Assembly (NCBI RefSeq): GCF_018991925.1
Contig: NW_024735312.1
Coordinates: forward strand, 113,501 to 177,500
Reading direction: 5' to 3'
Origin: Homarus americanus
Taxonomy: Eukaryota > Arthropoda > Malacostraca > Decapoda > Nephropidae
DNA length: 64,000 nt
The stretch's first letter is position 1. Each line of letters starts with the position of its first letter. This document shows, in pieces, positions 50,805-61,454 of the stretch. The notes under the pieces are model-generated. The model saw only the letters and a list, made by a program, of their open reading frames with translations. It was not told the origin of the DNA and searched no databases. Made by a program: the position numbers and the translations under genes.

Positions 50805-51062
50805 GGCCACGGAAAAAAAAAAACGTAATTTTGGGCTAGGAAAAGGGTCAGGAAAAAATGTAAAGATCATGGCTAGTAAAAGAGTCTCAGGAAGAAAGCA
50901 AAAATTTTGGCTAGAATCACAGGAAAAAAGGTCAAAATTAAAGCTAGGATAAAAATCACCTGGGGAAAAAAGTCAAAATTTTGGCTAGGGGAAAAATCAC
51001 CTGGGAAAAAAGTCCAAATTATGCCTCGGGGAAAAAAAGTAAGGGAAAAACAAGAAAATTTT
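50805..51062. repeat. Degenerate A-rich tandem repeat, ~38 bp
   Basis: About six diverged units, each with GGAAAAAAGTCAAAATTTTG followed by GCTAGG and AAAATCACCTGG. It is strongly A-rich on +, unlike the C- or G-rich arrays elsewhere in the window. Confidence 0.85.
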
Positions 51063-51350
51063 TCCCTAATGGCTCTTCGCTGTACTCCTTGGGGCTTCTT
51101 GCATAGTTAGTCTGGCTATAAACACAAAATAGTGACTGTCCCGTTTATTGATACTGTCTCATTAAGCGGCTGGTGTGTGTGTCCGCTCCTGTTGCCTGGC
51201 TTCTCTGTTGACCCCGGGGCTAGTCAGGTCCACGTCCTGCTCCTGCTCACCCGCCTCTGTTTTCTTCATCCACCTCCATCTTCTTCATCCATCTCCACCT
51301 TCATCCGTGTCTCACTCGTTTTCACCTACCTCACTCGCCTCTCTCATCCG

Positions 51351-51620
51351 CCTGTTGCTCTCTCACCTCTCCCTCCTCCCCCACCTGTGCTCTCACCTCC
51401 CTTCATTCCCCCACCTGTTGCTCTCACCTCCCCTCCTCCCCCCACCTGTTGCTCTCCTCCCCTCCTCCTCCCCCACCTGTTGCTCTCACCTCCCTCCACT
51501 CCCCCACCTGTTGCTCTCACCTCCCCTCCTCCTCCCCCACCTATTGCTCTCCACCTCCCCTCCTCCTCCCCACCTGTTGCTCCCTCCCCTCCCCCTTCCT
51601 CCACCTGTTAACTCTCCCTC
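51351..51620. repeat. C-rich CACCTGTTGCTCTCACCTCC repeat
   Basis: About eight units of ~30-33 bp, with CCCCACCTGTTGCTCTCACC and CTCCTCCTCCC spacers of variable length. The CACCTG hexamer recurs in nearly all units. Confidence 0.9.
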
Positions 51621-51770
51621 CACTCACCCACCTTACCTGCTTAATTGAACGTGATCCCAGCGAACTACCCTTACCTGCCAACTGTACACATCACCCGGAA
51701 GCTGCTGGTGGTGGTACACTACTAGCGAGCCGCGACACAGAGCTCGTGACGCACATAACTCCCCAGGTGA

Positions 51771-52431
51771 TGAAATACCTGGGTCATATACCTTGGCAAT
51801 ACCTGGGTCATATACCTTGGCAATACCTGGGTCATATACCTTGGCAATACCTGGGTCATATACCTTGGCAATACCTGGGTCATATACCTTGGCAATACCT
51901 GGGTCATACCTTGCAATACCTGGGTCATATACCTTGGCAATACCTGGGTCATATACCTTGGCAATACCTGGGTCATATACTGGCAATACCTGGGTCATAT
52001 ACTTTGACAGTACCTGGGTCATATACCTTGGCAATACCTGGGTCATATACCTTGGCAGTACCTGGGTCATATACCTTGGCAATACCTGGGTCATATGCTT
52101 TGACAGTACCTGGGTCATATACCTTGGCAATACCTGGGTCATATACCTTGAGTACCTGGGTCATATACCTTGGCAGTACCTGGGTCATATACCTTGGCAA
52201 TACCTGGGTCATATCTTGGCAGTACCTGGGTCATACACCTAGCAATACCTGGGTCATATACCTTGGCAATACCTGGGTCATATACCTTGGCAATACCTGG
52301 GGGTCATATACCTTGGCAATACCTGGGTCATATACCTTGGCAATACCTGGGTCATATACCTTGGCAATACCTGGGTCATATACCTTGGCAATACCTGGGT
52401 CATATACCTTGGCAATACCTGGGTCATATAG
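51771..52431. repeat. 24-bp AATACCTGGGTCATATACCT minisatellite
   Basis: About 27 units of AATACCTGGGTCATATACCT plus TGGC, mostly perfect, with AGTACC and TTTGACAG variants and a few shortened units. Because 24 is divisible by three, several frames stay open on both strands, producing an eight-residue repeat (YLGHIPWQ or its other-frame versions). Each frame is broken by unit-length changes, so it is an array translation. Confidence 0.96.
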
Positions 52432-52466
52432 AAACCACCAAATGAACAAGAAAAATTAAATTACTT

Positions 52467-52468
52467 TG

Positions 52469-52528
<60 letters not shown>

Positions 52529-52529
52529 G
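52467..52529. repeat. (AAT)n microsatellite
   Basis: About 20 AAT triplets. Confidence 0.96.
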
Positions 52530-52699
52530 AAAACGCATTACAATTCCACTGCCGCTCTCCCCATGTACTTGTCTGCCAGGTACTGTTAAGTGTCCAGGGT
52601 AGTTTGTCTATAACGGTAATACTTCCATTTTAGCTTCATACCGAGGAATGGTCTTTGTCTCTGAGGATGACCACGAGACAGTACCGTAACTTATATACA

Positions 52700-52747
52700 G
52701 CTGATTGTTTTTGTTGTGGTTGTTATTATTGTTGTTGTTGTTGTTGT
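52700..52747. repeat. (TTG)n-rich tract
   Basis: Interrupted TTG/TTA triplets. Confidence 0.8.
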
Positions 52748-52867
52748 AAGGAAGTGTATATGTCATAGTTGTTGAGGTGTGAGTGCGTGGGTGTGATGAG
52801 TGTGTGAGGGAGGAGGGACTGCTGCCACACCTCTCCGTGATTGGTTCTCACACCTCAAGACGTGATG

Positions 52868-52980
52868 CACTCACTCACTCACATACTCACTCACTCACAT
52901 ACTCACTCACTCACACTCACTCACTTACACTCACTCACTCACTCACATACTCACTCACATACTCTCACACTCACTCACTC
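52868..52980. repeat. (ACTC)n repeat with CACATACTCACT units
   Basis: Tetranucleotide ACTC interrupted by CATA, forming a loose ~18-bp higher unit. Confidence 0.92.
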
Positions 52981-53064
52981 CCAGAAGCACAATACCTGCA
53001 CTCTATACACATTACACAAGAACCGTAAGTCGAGGTGGCACTCTGGTTGTCAGCCCGAGGATAC

Positions 53065-53403
53065 CGAGGCCGCCCCTGTTTCTGCCGTGTTAGCGAGGCC
53101 GCCCCTGTTTCTGCCGTGTTAGCGAGGCCGCCCTTGTTTCTGCCGTGTTAGCGAGGCCGCCCCTGTTTCTGCCGTGTTAGCGAGGCCGCCTCTGTTTCTG
53201 CCGTGTTAGCGAGGCCGCCCCTGTTTCTGCTGTGTTGGCGAGGCCGCCCCTGTTTCTGCTGTGTTAGCGAGGCCGCCCTGTTTCTGCCGTGTTAGCGAGG
53301 CCGCCCCTGTTTCTGCCGTGTTAGCGAGGCCGCCCCTGTTTCTGCCGTGTTAGCGAGGCCGCCCCTGTTTCTGCCGTGTTAGCGAGGCAGCCCCTGTTTC
53401 TGC
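53065..53403. repeat. 29-bp CpG-containing minisatellite
   Basis: About twelve units of GCGAGGCCGCCCCTGTTTCT plus GCCGTGTTA, very uniform. Each unit carries three CpG dinucleotides, making this the densest CpG stretch outside the 17.1-18.1 kb region. Confidence 0.96.
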
Positions 53404-54464
53404 ATTATTAACCCAGGGTGCAGCGGATGTACAGTATTAATTATTCCACTTTTACAAATTTCAACTCATGTGTTAAGACCATTATGTGTTTCAGCTGGTC
53501 GTGTAAAGTTCCGTGTTGTTTATAGCGATTCTCGTTGTTAGTTTGTGGAGTCTAAGATTACCAGCGTTTCTGTATGTACTTCTCACCCGCTATACCTACA
53601 TCAGAATATACCTGAGTGTGAAACATAGTGATAATTAGGACGTGCAGCTGTAACCTTAATTAGTTAGTAGTTTAGCTGGCATTGTTTGTAAATGTGGTGG
53701 TGGTGGTGGTGGTGGTGGGGAGGAATGGGGGTCGGAGGGAGCTGCCTGAAGTGTGGTTATGAAAGGGGCGGGGTAGGGGGGGGGGAGTGGATTACAATAC
53801 GCGTTCAGTTGCTTAATTAAAGTTCACCATCTTGATCACCAGTAATGGCCTCCCTCAGTCAGCCACCTAATATAAATTCATTCTTGACGCAGTAGCCGCC
53901 TCTCTTCCTTTACTACCACCGTAGATTTCTTCACCATTGTTTCGGCAGTTCGGAGGATTTGGCAGGCAGGTACGGGGAGCCAGCAAGAACCAGTGTAGTG
54001 ATGTGACGATGATAGGGACGACGGTATCCAGTAGAGGGGACACGAGTGTTTGGTCGTCATCCAGGATCATAATAGGATTAATATTGTATGTATAGTAATG
54101 TGAGTCCTCCACGGATTACCCACTCGGGACTCGACTAGGAGCCCGGAGTTTGAAGAAAGAACTTTACCGGAACAAAAAATATGGTGACATATTTCGGAGT
54201 CTCTTAGCGGTGGATTCAGTTTCCTGTTGTCATTCATTATACAGGAATCATGAAAGGTTTGACAAGGTTAGAGGCAGCGAGACATAAGGGCCTGTTAACC
54301 TGGCTCTTGGACGAGATAAAAAGTAATTCGCGTTTTTATTCCCATTAACTTGTCTTCCTAATTGTTTATTACATGTATCTCCTCCATCTTCTTCCCCACC
54401 GAGTGTGTTTGTCGTTTGGTCTGTACAGTATATATATTTGTGGATACATTTTGGAATGTTTTTA

Positions 54465-54467
<3 letters not shown>
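53404..54467. other. Unique sequence, nothing recognised
   Basis: A (GGT)n run near 53696-53716 and a nine-G tract near 53778. No gene seen. Confidence 0.45.

Positions 54468-54524
<57 letters not shown>
54468..54524. repeat. (GT)n microsatellite
   Basis: About 57 bp of GT. Confidence 0.96.
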
Positions 54525-55874
<1,350 letters not shown>

Positions 55875-55926
55875 AAATGATAAATAAATCTTGATAAAAT
55901 CACACGGGAAAATGGAAACAACGGAG

Positions 55927-55967
55927 TACCTTAGCTTTCGTCTTTATTCAAGACATCTTCAGAGGCA
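55927..55967 (-). ncRNA. Hammerhead ribozyme-like motif in PLE 3' region
   Basis: On the minus strand the order is TGCCT (stem I 5' side), CTGAAGA (core C3-A9), one extra T, GTCTT/GAATA/AAGAC (a 5-bp stem II with a 5-nt loop), GAA (core 12-14), AGCT (minimal palindromic stem III), A (position 17), and AGGTA (stem I 3' side, 5 bp with one G-U). The core nucleotides match the hammerhead consensus. Penelope-like elements are known to carry type I hammerheads with very short stem III. The unpaired T between A9 and stem II is atypical and may weaken or abolish activity. Confidence 0.5.
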
Positions 55968-56065
55968 ACTGGATTACATGGACAGAGAGAGGCTTAAATA
56001 TACAGGGTGACCTAAAAACATGAGGTCAGGTCATAATGATGACATCCACTAATCCCCACACCAAC

Positions 56066-56128
56066 ATACACGTAGAGGAGCTTAAGAGAAGGGTGATGAC
56101 GTGACTAGACAGGTCAGGTCAGAAAAAA
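56066..56128. repeat. Left arm of perfect 63-bp inverted repeat
   Basis: By eye it is the exact reverse complement of 56531-56593. Starts ATACACGTAGAGGAGC and ends GTCAGAAAAAA. The arm lies in the 3' non-coding part of the PLE fragment. Confidence 0.93.
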
Positions 56129-56147
56129 GGGACCCACAAAATAACTA

Positions 56148-56558
56148 TCATACATCAAGATCAAAGGTTTTCAAAGCATTTTTAACCTTGGGCCACTGAC
56201 AAATAAATTTATGTAACATATTATCAGTTTTGAACTGACCATCACTAAGGTTTATTGATTTTAATTCCTTAATCAAACTAGCTTCAACCAGAAGTCTTTC
56301 TGTGACACAAGATGATTTGAATACTTCTAAGCTTTTTTCCCAAGCAATGGGGTGATTATTATTCCTAACATGAACGAAGAAGGCACTGCTTTCAGATGCA
56401 GTTCTGATATTATACTTATGTTGTTTGATTCTGAGCTGCAGTGTTTTTCCTGTCTGACCTACATAATTACAATTACATTTGCTACATGGAATACAATAAA
56501 CACTTCCATTTACATTCAAACTTGGGCTATTTTTTTCTGACCTGACCTGTCTAGTCAC
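56148..56558 (-). pseudogene. PLE GIY-YIG endonuclease domain, C-terminal fragment
   Basis: Open frame of 136 codons, opened by a GTG with no upstream ATG. The first nine codons lie inside the inverted-repeat arm and are probably not original element coding. From about residue 17, GSVYCIPC and then NYVGQTG (residues 31-37) form the GIY-YIG signature. An Arg at 43 (QLRIKQHK), a Cys cluster at 22-30 (C-x2-C-x2-C-x-C) and His63/His69 match the zinc-binding and catalytic layout of Penelope endonucleases. ERLLVEASLI (87-96) supplies the expected catalytic Glu. Known role: nicking target DNA for retrotransposition. The reverse transcriptase is missing, so the fragment cannot act alone. Confidence 0.82.
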
Positions 56559-56587
56559 GTCATCACCCTTCTCTTAAGCTCCTCTAC

Positions 56588-56593
<6 letters not shown>
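56531..56593. repeat. Right arm of perfect 63-bp inverted repeat
   Basis: Reverse complement of 56066-56128. It marks the 5' truncation/inversion junction of the PLE fragment and abuts a (TA)n tract. Confidence 0.93.

Positions 56594-56675
<82 letters not shown>
56591..56675. repeat. (TA)n microsatellite
   Basis: About 85 bp of TA directly at the PLE border. Confidence 0.95.
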
Positions 56676-56678
<3 letters not shown>

Positions 56679-57558
56679 TTCCATTGTTCATATTTAATTA
56701 ATTCGTCACGTGTGGTACAGGTGGTGGGTGATGGCTCTTAATATTCAACCAACATATTACCAGGAAATTTTACCGTTATTCTGAGACAGAATTTTTTTTT
56801 ATATTGTTCTCTTGTAACAGTTGAATCATGATGATCTGCGAGTGTTGTAATGCACATAACTAGGCAGGCAACCTTGTATGTGGTGTGTTGGGTGGTCGAG
56901 GCATCAACACAACACCTGCTGTACTCTCTGCTATTATAGTTTATTGGTTCTATTTATTATCAAGACTCTGAGGACTAATACAGACCGAAGTAGGTGTTTG
57001 TTCTCGTCTGCTGTTGGAGTGAGTAAAGGGTGTAGGGTCGTGAGCCGCTCTCCACATGTTGATGCCCAAACTTCCTGACCGTGTGCTACCTAAGTAGATG
57101 TTCTCCTTCTGTATCAAGAGAAGGGTAATGTGTGTCTCAAGATGGTGGTAGGGTGTACACTACGGGGAGGACCAGCCGCCGTGTGTGCGCACTTCAGGTC
57201 CTCTACCTGTTACCATCCTGGTCCCTGACCCCTGAAATATCATTAAGTCTTAAATAAATGTTACTTAAACAGAAGATTTATGAATGTGTGTAAACTGATG
57301 TCTAACGTTAAGAAACTAAGATGGCGACCGAACTGTCTTCGCCAATGTACTGGTAGTTATCCTAACGAGGTCAAATACATTGTTTTGTCTCCCGCCAGGA
57401 GCAAATAATTCACAGTAAACTTTACGTGTGTGAGAATTTGTACTCTATAATTTCATGAACAGAGACTTAGCTTCAGGTCCATGGATCACTACCTACCTGA
57501 GACTTGAATTTACTCTACCTTATAATACTGTATATAGTCAAAACTGTAATCACTAATT
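56676..57558. other. Unique sequence upstream of a splice site
   Basis: No gene recognised. TAAGATGGCGACC at about 57317 is a YY1/TISU-like box whose ATG opens an 11-codon frame closed by TAG. 57100-57240 is moderately GC-rich. Confidence 0.4.
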
Positions 57559-57590
57559 AACTATTTTCTTTTTTGCAGGTAAGCGTGTTT
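57559..57590 (+). promoter_or_regulatory. Recursive splice site candidate (acceptor fused to donor)
   Basis: A pyrimidine tract (ATTTTCTTTTTTGCAG) ends at 57578 and is followed at once by GTAAGCG. Joined, this reads (Y)nNCAG|GTAAG, the consensus of recursive (ratchet) splice points used to remove very long introns in insects and vertebrates. The candidate coding exon at 17975-18103 lies 39.5 kb upstream on the same strand, a distance in the range where such sites occur. No RNA evidence is available. Confidence 0.45.
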
Positions 57591-57638
57591 TAGCCCTGGC
57601 CCTGACATGGAGAGGAACGGAGGCCGGTTGTGCCCACT
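57579..57638 (+). CDS. Candidate 60-bp exon or RS-exon with second donor
   Basis: Between the acceptor at 57578 and the strong donor GTAAGT at 57639 lie 60 bp. An ATG at 57607 opens MERNGGRLCP, leaving two bases (CT) before the donor, so it could be a first coding exon with phase 2. Alternatively it is a recursive-splicing exon. Joined in phase 0 to the exon ending at 18103, it reads V-S-V-F and then TAG, so inclusion would stop translation. No protein family is recognisable from so short a peptide. Confidence 0.35.
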
Positions 57639-60210
57639 GTAAGTACAACCTTCCTCACTCTGGTGTGTTTATGTAAAACTGATATATAATTGATATGTCA
57701 TCTGAATGTTCTTCAAGTAACATTCGAACCTACCACATTGTTGATGCTTGTAGAATGTGTTAGAAGGAATGAAACATGTGCAGTTGAACTAAATTTAGAA
57801 ACAGTGAGCGTGTAGCAGTATGTTGTCTCGTGTGAAGTATTCCCGCGATAAAGTTTTAGTGGCTCCTTTGTGGGCGGTGTTGTGTTGTGAGGGACGTGGG
57901 AATAATGCGCATTGCATCACTTGTTGTATCGAGTGATGATGGTGGTGCTGTGGCTGCTGATGGAAGCCTTGGCATGTTTCACCTCCTTAAAGGTTATGTT
58001 TTATTATGTTAAACACCGGCCGCCGACAACAAGATTGGTAGACTTTAAAACTGGTGGGTAAGTGTTAATAATCTCAGGTGTTGGTGGCGAGTGTGTGGTG
58101 CTCCTCGCCACCAACACCTCTCTTTATCATTACTTCAGCCACCACTACAAATAACTGATCCATCCAGCTATGCGTCGCCTTTTCCACCTCTCCTCGCTAC
58201 AGTCTCCGCAAATACGGTTTTACCCTCAATTACTCTCACCGTACAAATCATATACCCACCCTAATCACCGCCCTGGACCATTGTTTGGCAGGTATAAAGG
58301 GTGTGATCAGTGACGGCCGCGTGCGTGCTAGGGGACGCTACCTGCTCACAGTATACTCTAGTTCTGTTAACCATCTCCCACCCTCCCTCCACATGTCGTT
58401 CGCTGGGCGCTCTGGTCAGGCATTCAGTTGTATTGCTGTGGTAATAACTCGCCTCAGCCAGCACGTGTCTTTTGTGTTAGGAGCATTACTCACACCATGT
58501 TGACGTGTTTGTGTGCGTGACACCAGTGTTTATGTCAGATCCCTTCCTAGGTGTTTTTTCTCCCACTTGACTGCCTGAATTTTTTTTTTCTAGACAGTTG
58601 CTAAAAATGTTTGTGATTTTACACGGTCTCCCTCAAAAGGGGCTCCTCTCTTACCACGAGGTGTAATCGAGTGCCACATTTAACAGTTGAAGAAGTAAAG
58701 GCAGTCGAGTGTAGTGCCCAGTCAAACTGATGCCTTGTGTACCGAGGGTTTGGTATGAGTATATCGTGTGCCGCATTCTCACTGCCTCTATTGATTTCCT
58801 GTTCACTAATTCACCCACAACCAAACCCCTCTTTAACGTAGCGTATAGATCAAGTAGGTCACTCTTTGGTATATTTTGGCATCATTCAAATTATTAACTT
58901 GTGGTTAAGTAATGTCTGGTTAGCTTGCCATTTAACACAGTCGTTATGAGTAATGCTTTTAAGTTCTAAGGTTGATACAGTCGACGTGCAGTAATATCTT
59001 GCTGGGTTTGACTAATGGATCATGTGTTTGAAGCCAATTATATTCGGTCTGAGGAATATCTGCCGGTGAGGTTGAACTGCTCCTGTACAGTCGTTGTAAG
59101 TAAGTAGCTTTTGAATTGGTGGTAGCCTAGAGGGAGTGGGAGGGGGTAGGGTGTGTAGTGCGTGATAAATAACAAGATAGCGGGTCGTAAATTGTTAATG
59201 AATGTTTGGGGGAGGGATACCGAGCGTCGCCCACCTCCCTGCCTTCCGGAGGTGGTGGTGGGTATAGTGATGACAGTACTCCTCTCTCGCACACTCCACT
59301 TTACTTATACCTCGCACACATTCCACCCCTCTCCCCATCCCCTACTCCCCTCTCCCCCCACCCCTCTCCACCTCTTCCCCCCCCCATATATCTTCAATGT
59401 TGGGGAACAAATTTTAGAGTTCTATTATAATGGACGAATAAGATTAGTGAGTTCTCATAATAATAATTACAAATGATAACCGGAAATAGTTTGTCAAGTA
59501 GTTATTCAGTTAGGCGTTGAAAATGTTTTTTAGAGCTGATAAATACCTCAGCCGTGGGTTCTACGAGTTACAAGTAGCAGTAAATGTGTCGAATTCTGTT
59601 GTGTGGAGTATGTTGAGGCTGCTTCACTCATCTCTCTCTACATGGCTACAGATTTTCCTATTACAGACGTCATATAATTGGTAAGTTATCGATGCAGTAT
59701 CCAAAGAATTTACGTCTTCAGTGATCTGTACAATTTACTTAACTGGTGATGGGAAGATTTTTGAAGGCTTACTGTCTGGTATTAGTTGTTCTAGGAAATG
59801 GACTGTAATGTGATAACAACTGGTTTTGTGAAGGTGAAGTATGTAGGAAGGCAATAGTTTGAAATAGAATGGCGGCAAATGGCCATCTTGAGGATAATGT
59901 TTAGAGAAAAATGGTGGGAAAGGAAAACAAAGAATACAGCGTACAGAGGTTGAGGGGGGGGGGTGGTGAGGGGAAAGTGTATGATGTGTGGATATTACAG
60001 GGTTGTATTAGTGAGGAGGAGAAAGTCGTGTAAAGGAACTTGGTGAAAAAGATATCATACCGGACCTGACGAAGGGGGTAAATGAACCGTCCGTGGATCT
60101 GTGTGTGTGTGTGTGTGTGTGTACAGGGTTGGTATACAGAGGTGTGAAAGGCTGTGATTTGGGGATATTGTGTTTAGTGTTTCTGAATCGCTTGACAGAA
60201 GGTACCCAGA
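57639..60210. other. Unique sequence downstream of candidate exon
   Basis: Possible intron. It contains a perfect 16-bp hairpin (58076-58119, separate entry), CCCCTCTCCCC-rich sequence at 59325-59385, and a short GT tract near 60102-60121. No confident exon. Confidence 0.42.
58076..58119. repeat. Perfect 16-bp inverted repeat (hairpin)
   Basis: AGGTGTTGGTGGCGAG at 58076-58091 is exactly complementary in reverse to 58104-58119, with a 12-base loop. Its stem is GC-rich and would be very stable as RNA or extruded DNA. Confidence 0.9.
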
Positions 60211-60660
60211 ATGTTGTTGTCACTAGAACGTTGTTATGTTGTCACTAGGACGTCGTTATGTTGTCACTAGGACGTTGTTATGTTGTCACTAGGACGTTGT
60301 TATGTTGTCACTAGGACGTTGTTGTATGTTGTCACTGGACTTCGTAATGTTGTCACTAGGACGTCGTTATGTTGTCACTAGGACGTTGTTATGTTGTCAC
60401 TAGGACGTTGTTATGTTGTCACTAGGACGTTGTTGTTGTTGTCACTAGGACGTTGTTATGTTGTCACTAGGACGTTGTTATGTTGTCACTAGGACGTTGT
60501 TATGTTGTCACTAGGACGTTGTTATGTTGTCACTAGGACTTCGTTATGTTGTCACTAGGACTTCGTTATGTTGTCACTAGGACGTCGTTATGTTGTCACT
60601 AGGACGTTGTTATGTTGTCACTAGGACGTCGTTAATGTTGTTGTCATCAGAACGTTGTTG
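60211..60660. repeat. 22-bp TTGTCACTAGGACGTTGTTA minisatellite
   Basis: About 20 units of ATGTTGTCACTAGGACGTTG plus TT, with ACGTCG and ACTTCG variants. Very uniform apart from three indel units. Confidence 0.96.
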
Positions 60661-61264
60661 TTTGTATTACTGAAACTCTGATTTGTGTTCTGTAAAGCAA
60701 GCACTATTACGGACACATCCAAGAATAGACAAAAAGTTGGTAAAACACGACTGGATGAAGTTGTGGGCGGGGGGGAGGGTGTCGCTAACGGAGGATGCAA
60801 TATTCTATTCTGATAAGCAGGCAAGAGTGATGTAGCTGTGAGATAACCATTGATACCATGAGAAATTTTCGAAGTAAATGATGAGAAGCAGCGTGAACAG
60901 GTGGGTGGTGAGGAGGGTGAGGGTGAGTGAGAGCCAGACGTAGAATTAGGAGAGTTGCTGGAGAGAGAAATGAGTATAACTTTAGGTATTTTGTTAAAGG
61001 ATAGCAGGGTAAAGTGCGTGTGGAACTGAGTCGTCGGGTGATCGTGGAGAGAGTAAATGACTGGAAGTATGCGTTTTACAGTGATGGCTGGACGAACCTC
61101 CTCATTACATAGCGGGGTGAAGTAAGACGTAAAGCTTGAAACTCTTCATTAAAGGATCTTTGTGTTGTAACAGTTGAGTTTTTACTTCTTTTGTTTTAGA
61201 GTTTGTCAGAATACCGCTGGGGATAATTTGCTCTGGTCTTTTACTTTTAAGTCTACAAGGAATA

Positions 61265-61265
<1 letters not shown>
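60661..61265. other. Unique sequence, nothing recognised
   Basis: G-rich patch near 60764-60780 and 60900-60945 (GGTGAGGGTGAG). No gene seen. Confidence 0.42.

Positions 61266-61298
<33 letters not shown>
61266..61298. repeat. (CT)n microsatellite
   Basis: About 33 bp of CT. Confidence 0.95.
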
Positions 61299-61301
<3 letters not shown>

Positions 61302-61388
61302 TATTATGTAAATGGAGGAGATTTTTTACCTATCTATACGTTAAAGGTGATTATTTCTTCGATGTCTGTTAGGAATCAGTGTATTGTA

Positions 61389-61393
<5 letters not shown>

Positions 61394-61453
<60 letters not shown>
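61394..61453. repeat. (GT)n microsatellite
   Basis: About 60 bp of GT. Confidence 0.96.

Positions 61454-61454
<1 letters not shown>

Larger units (their letters stand above)
55875..56593 (-). mobile_element. Truncated Penelope-like element (PLE) with inverted flank
   Basis: Read on the minus strand: an inverted 63-bp arm (56593-56531), a GIY-YIG endonuclease tail (to the stop at 56148-56150), the matching 63-bp arm (56128-56066), a 3' non-coding region with a hammerhead-like motif (55967-55927), and an end running into TA/A tracts. The reverse transcriptase part expected upstream in a full PLE is absent, so this is a 5'-truncated dead copy. PLEs commonly have terminal repeats in unusual and inverted arrangements, which fits the inverted arms. 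(TA)n tracts border it on both sides. Confidence 0.75.

Noticed and set aside
51449..52459. 336-codon + frame with eight-residue repeats
   Set aside because: The repeat comes from a 24-bp array and is matched by equally open frames on the opposite strand. The peptide frame shifts whenever a unit is shortened.
57720..57735. GGTTCGAATG on the minus strand as a tRNA B box
   Set aside because: No A box at the right distance and no cloverleaf pairing.
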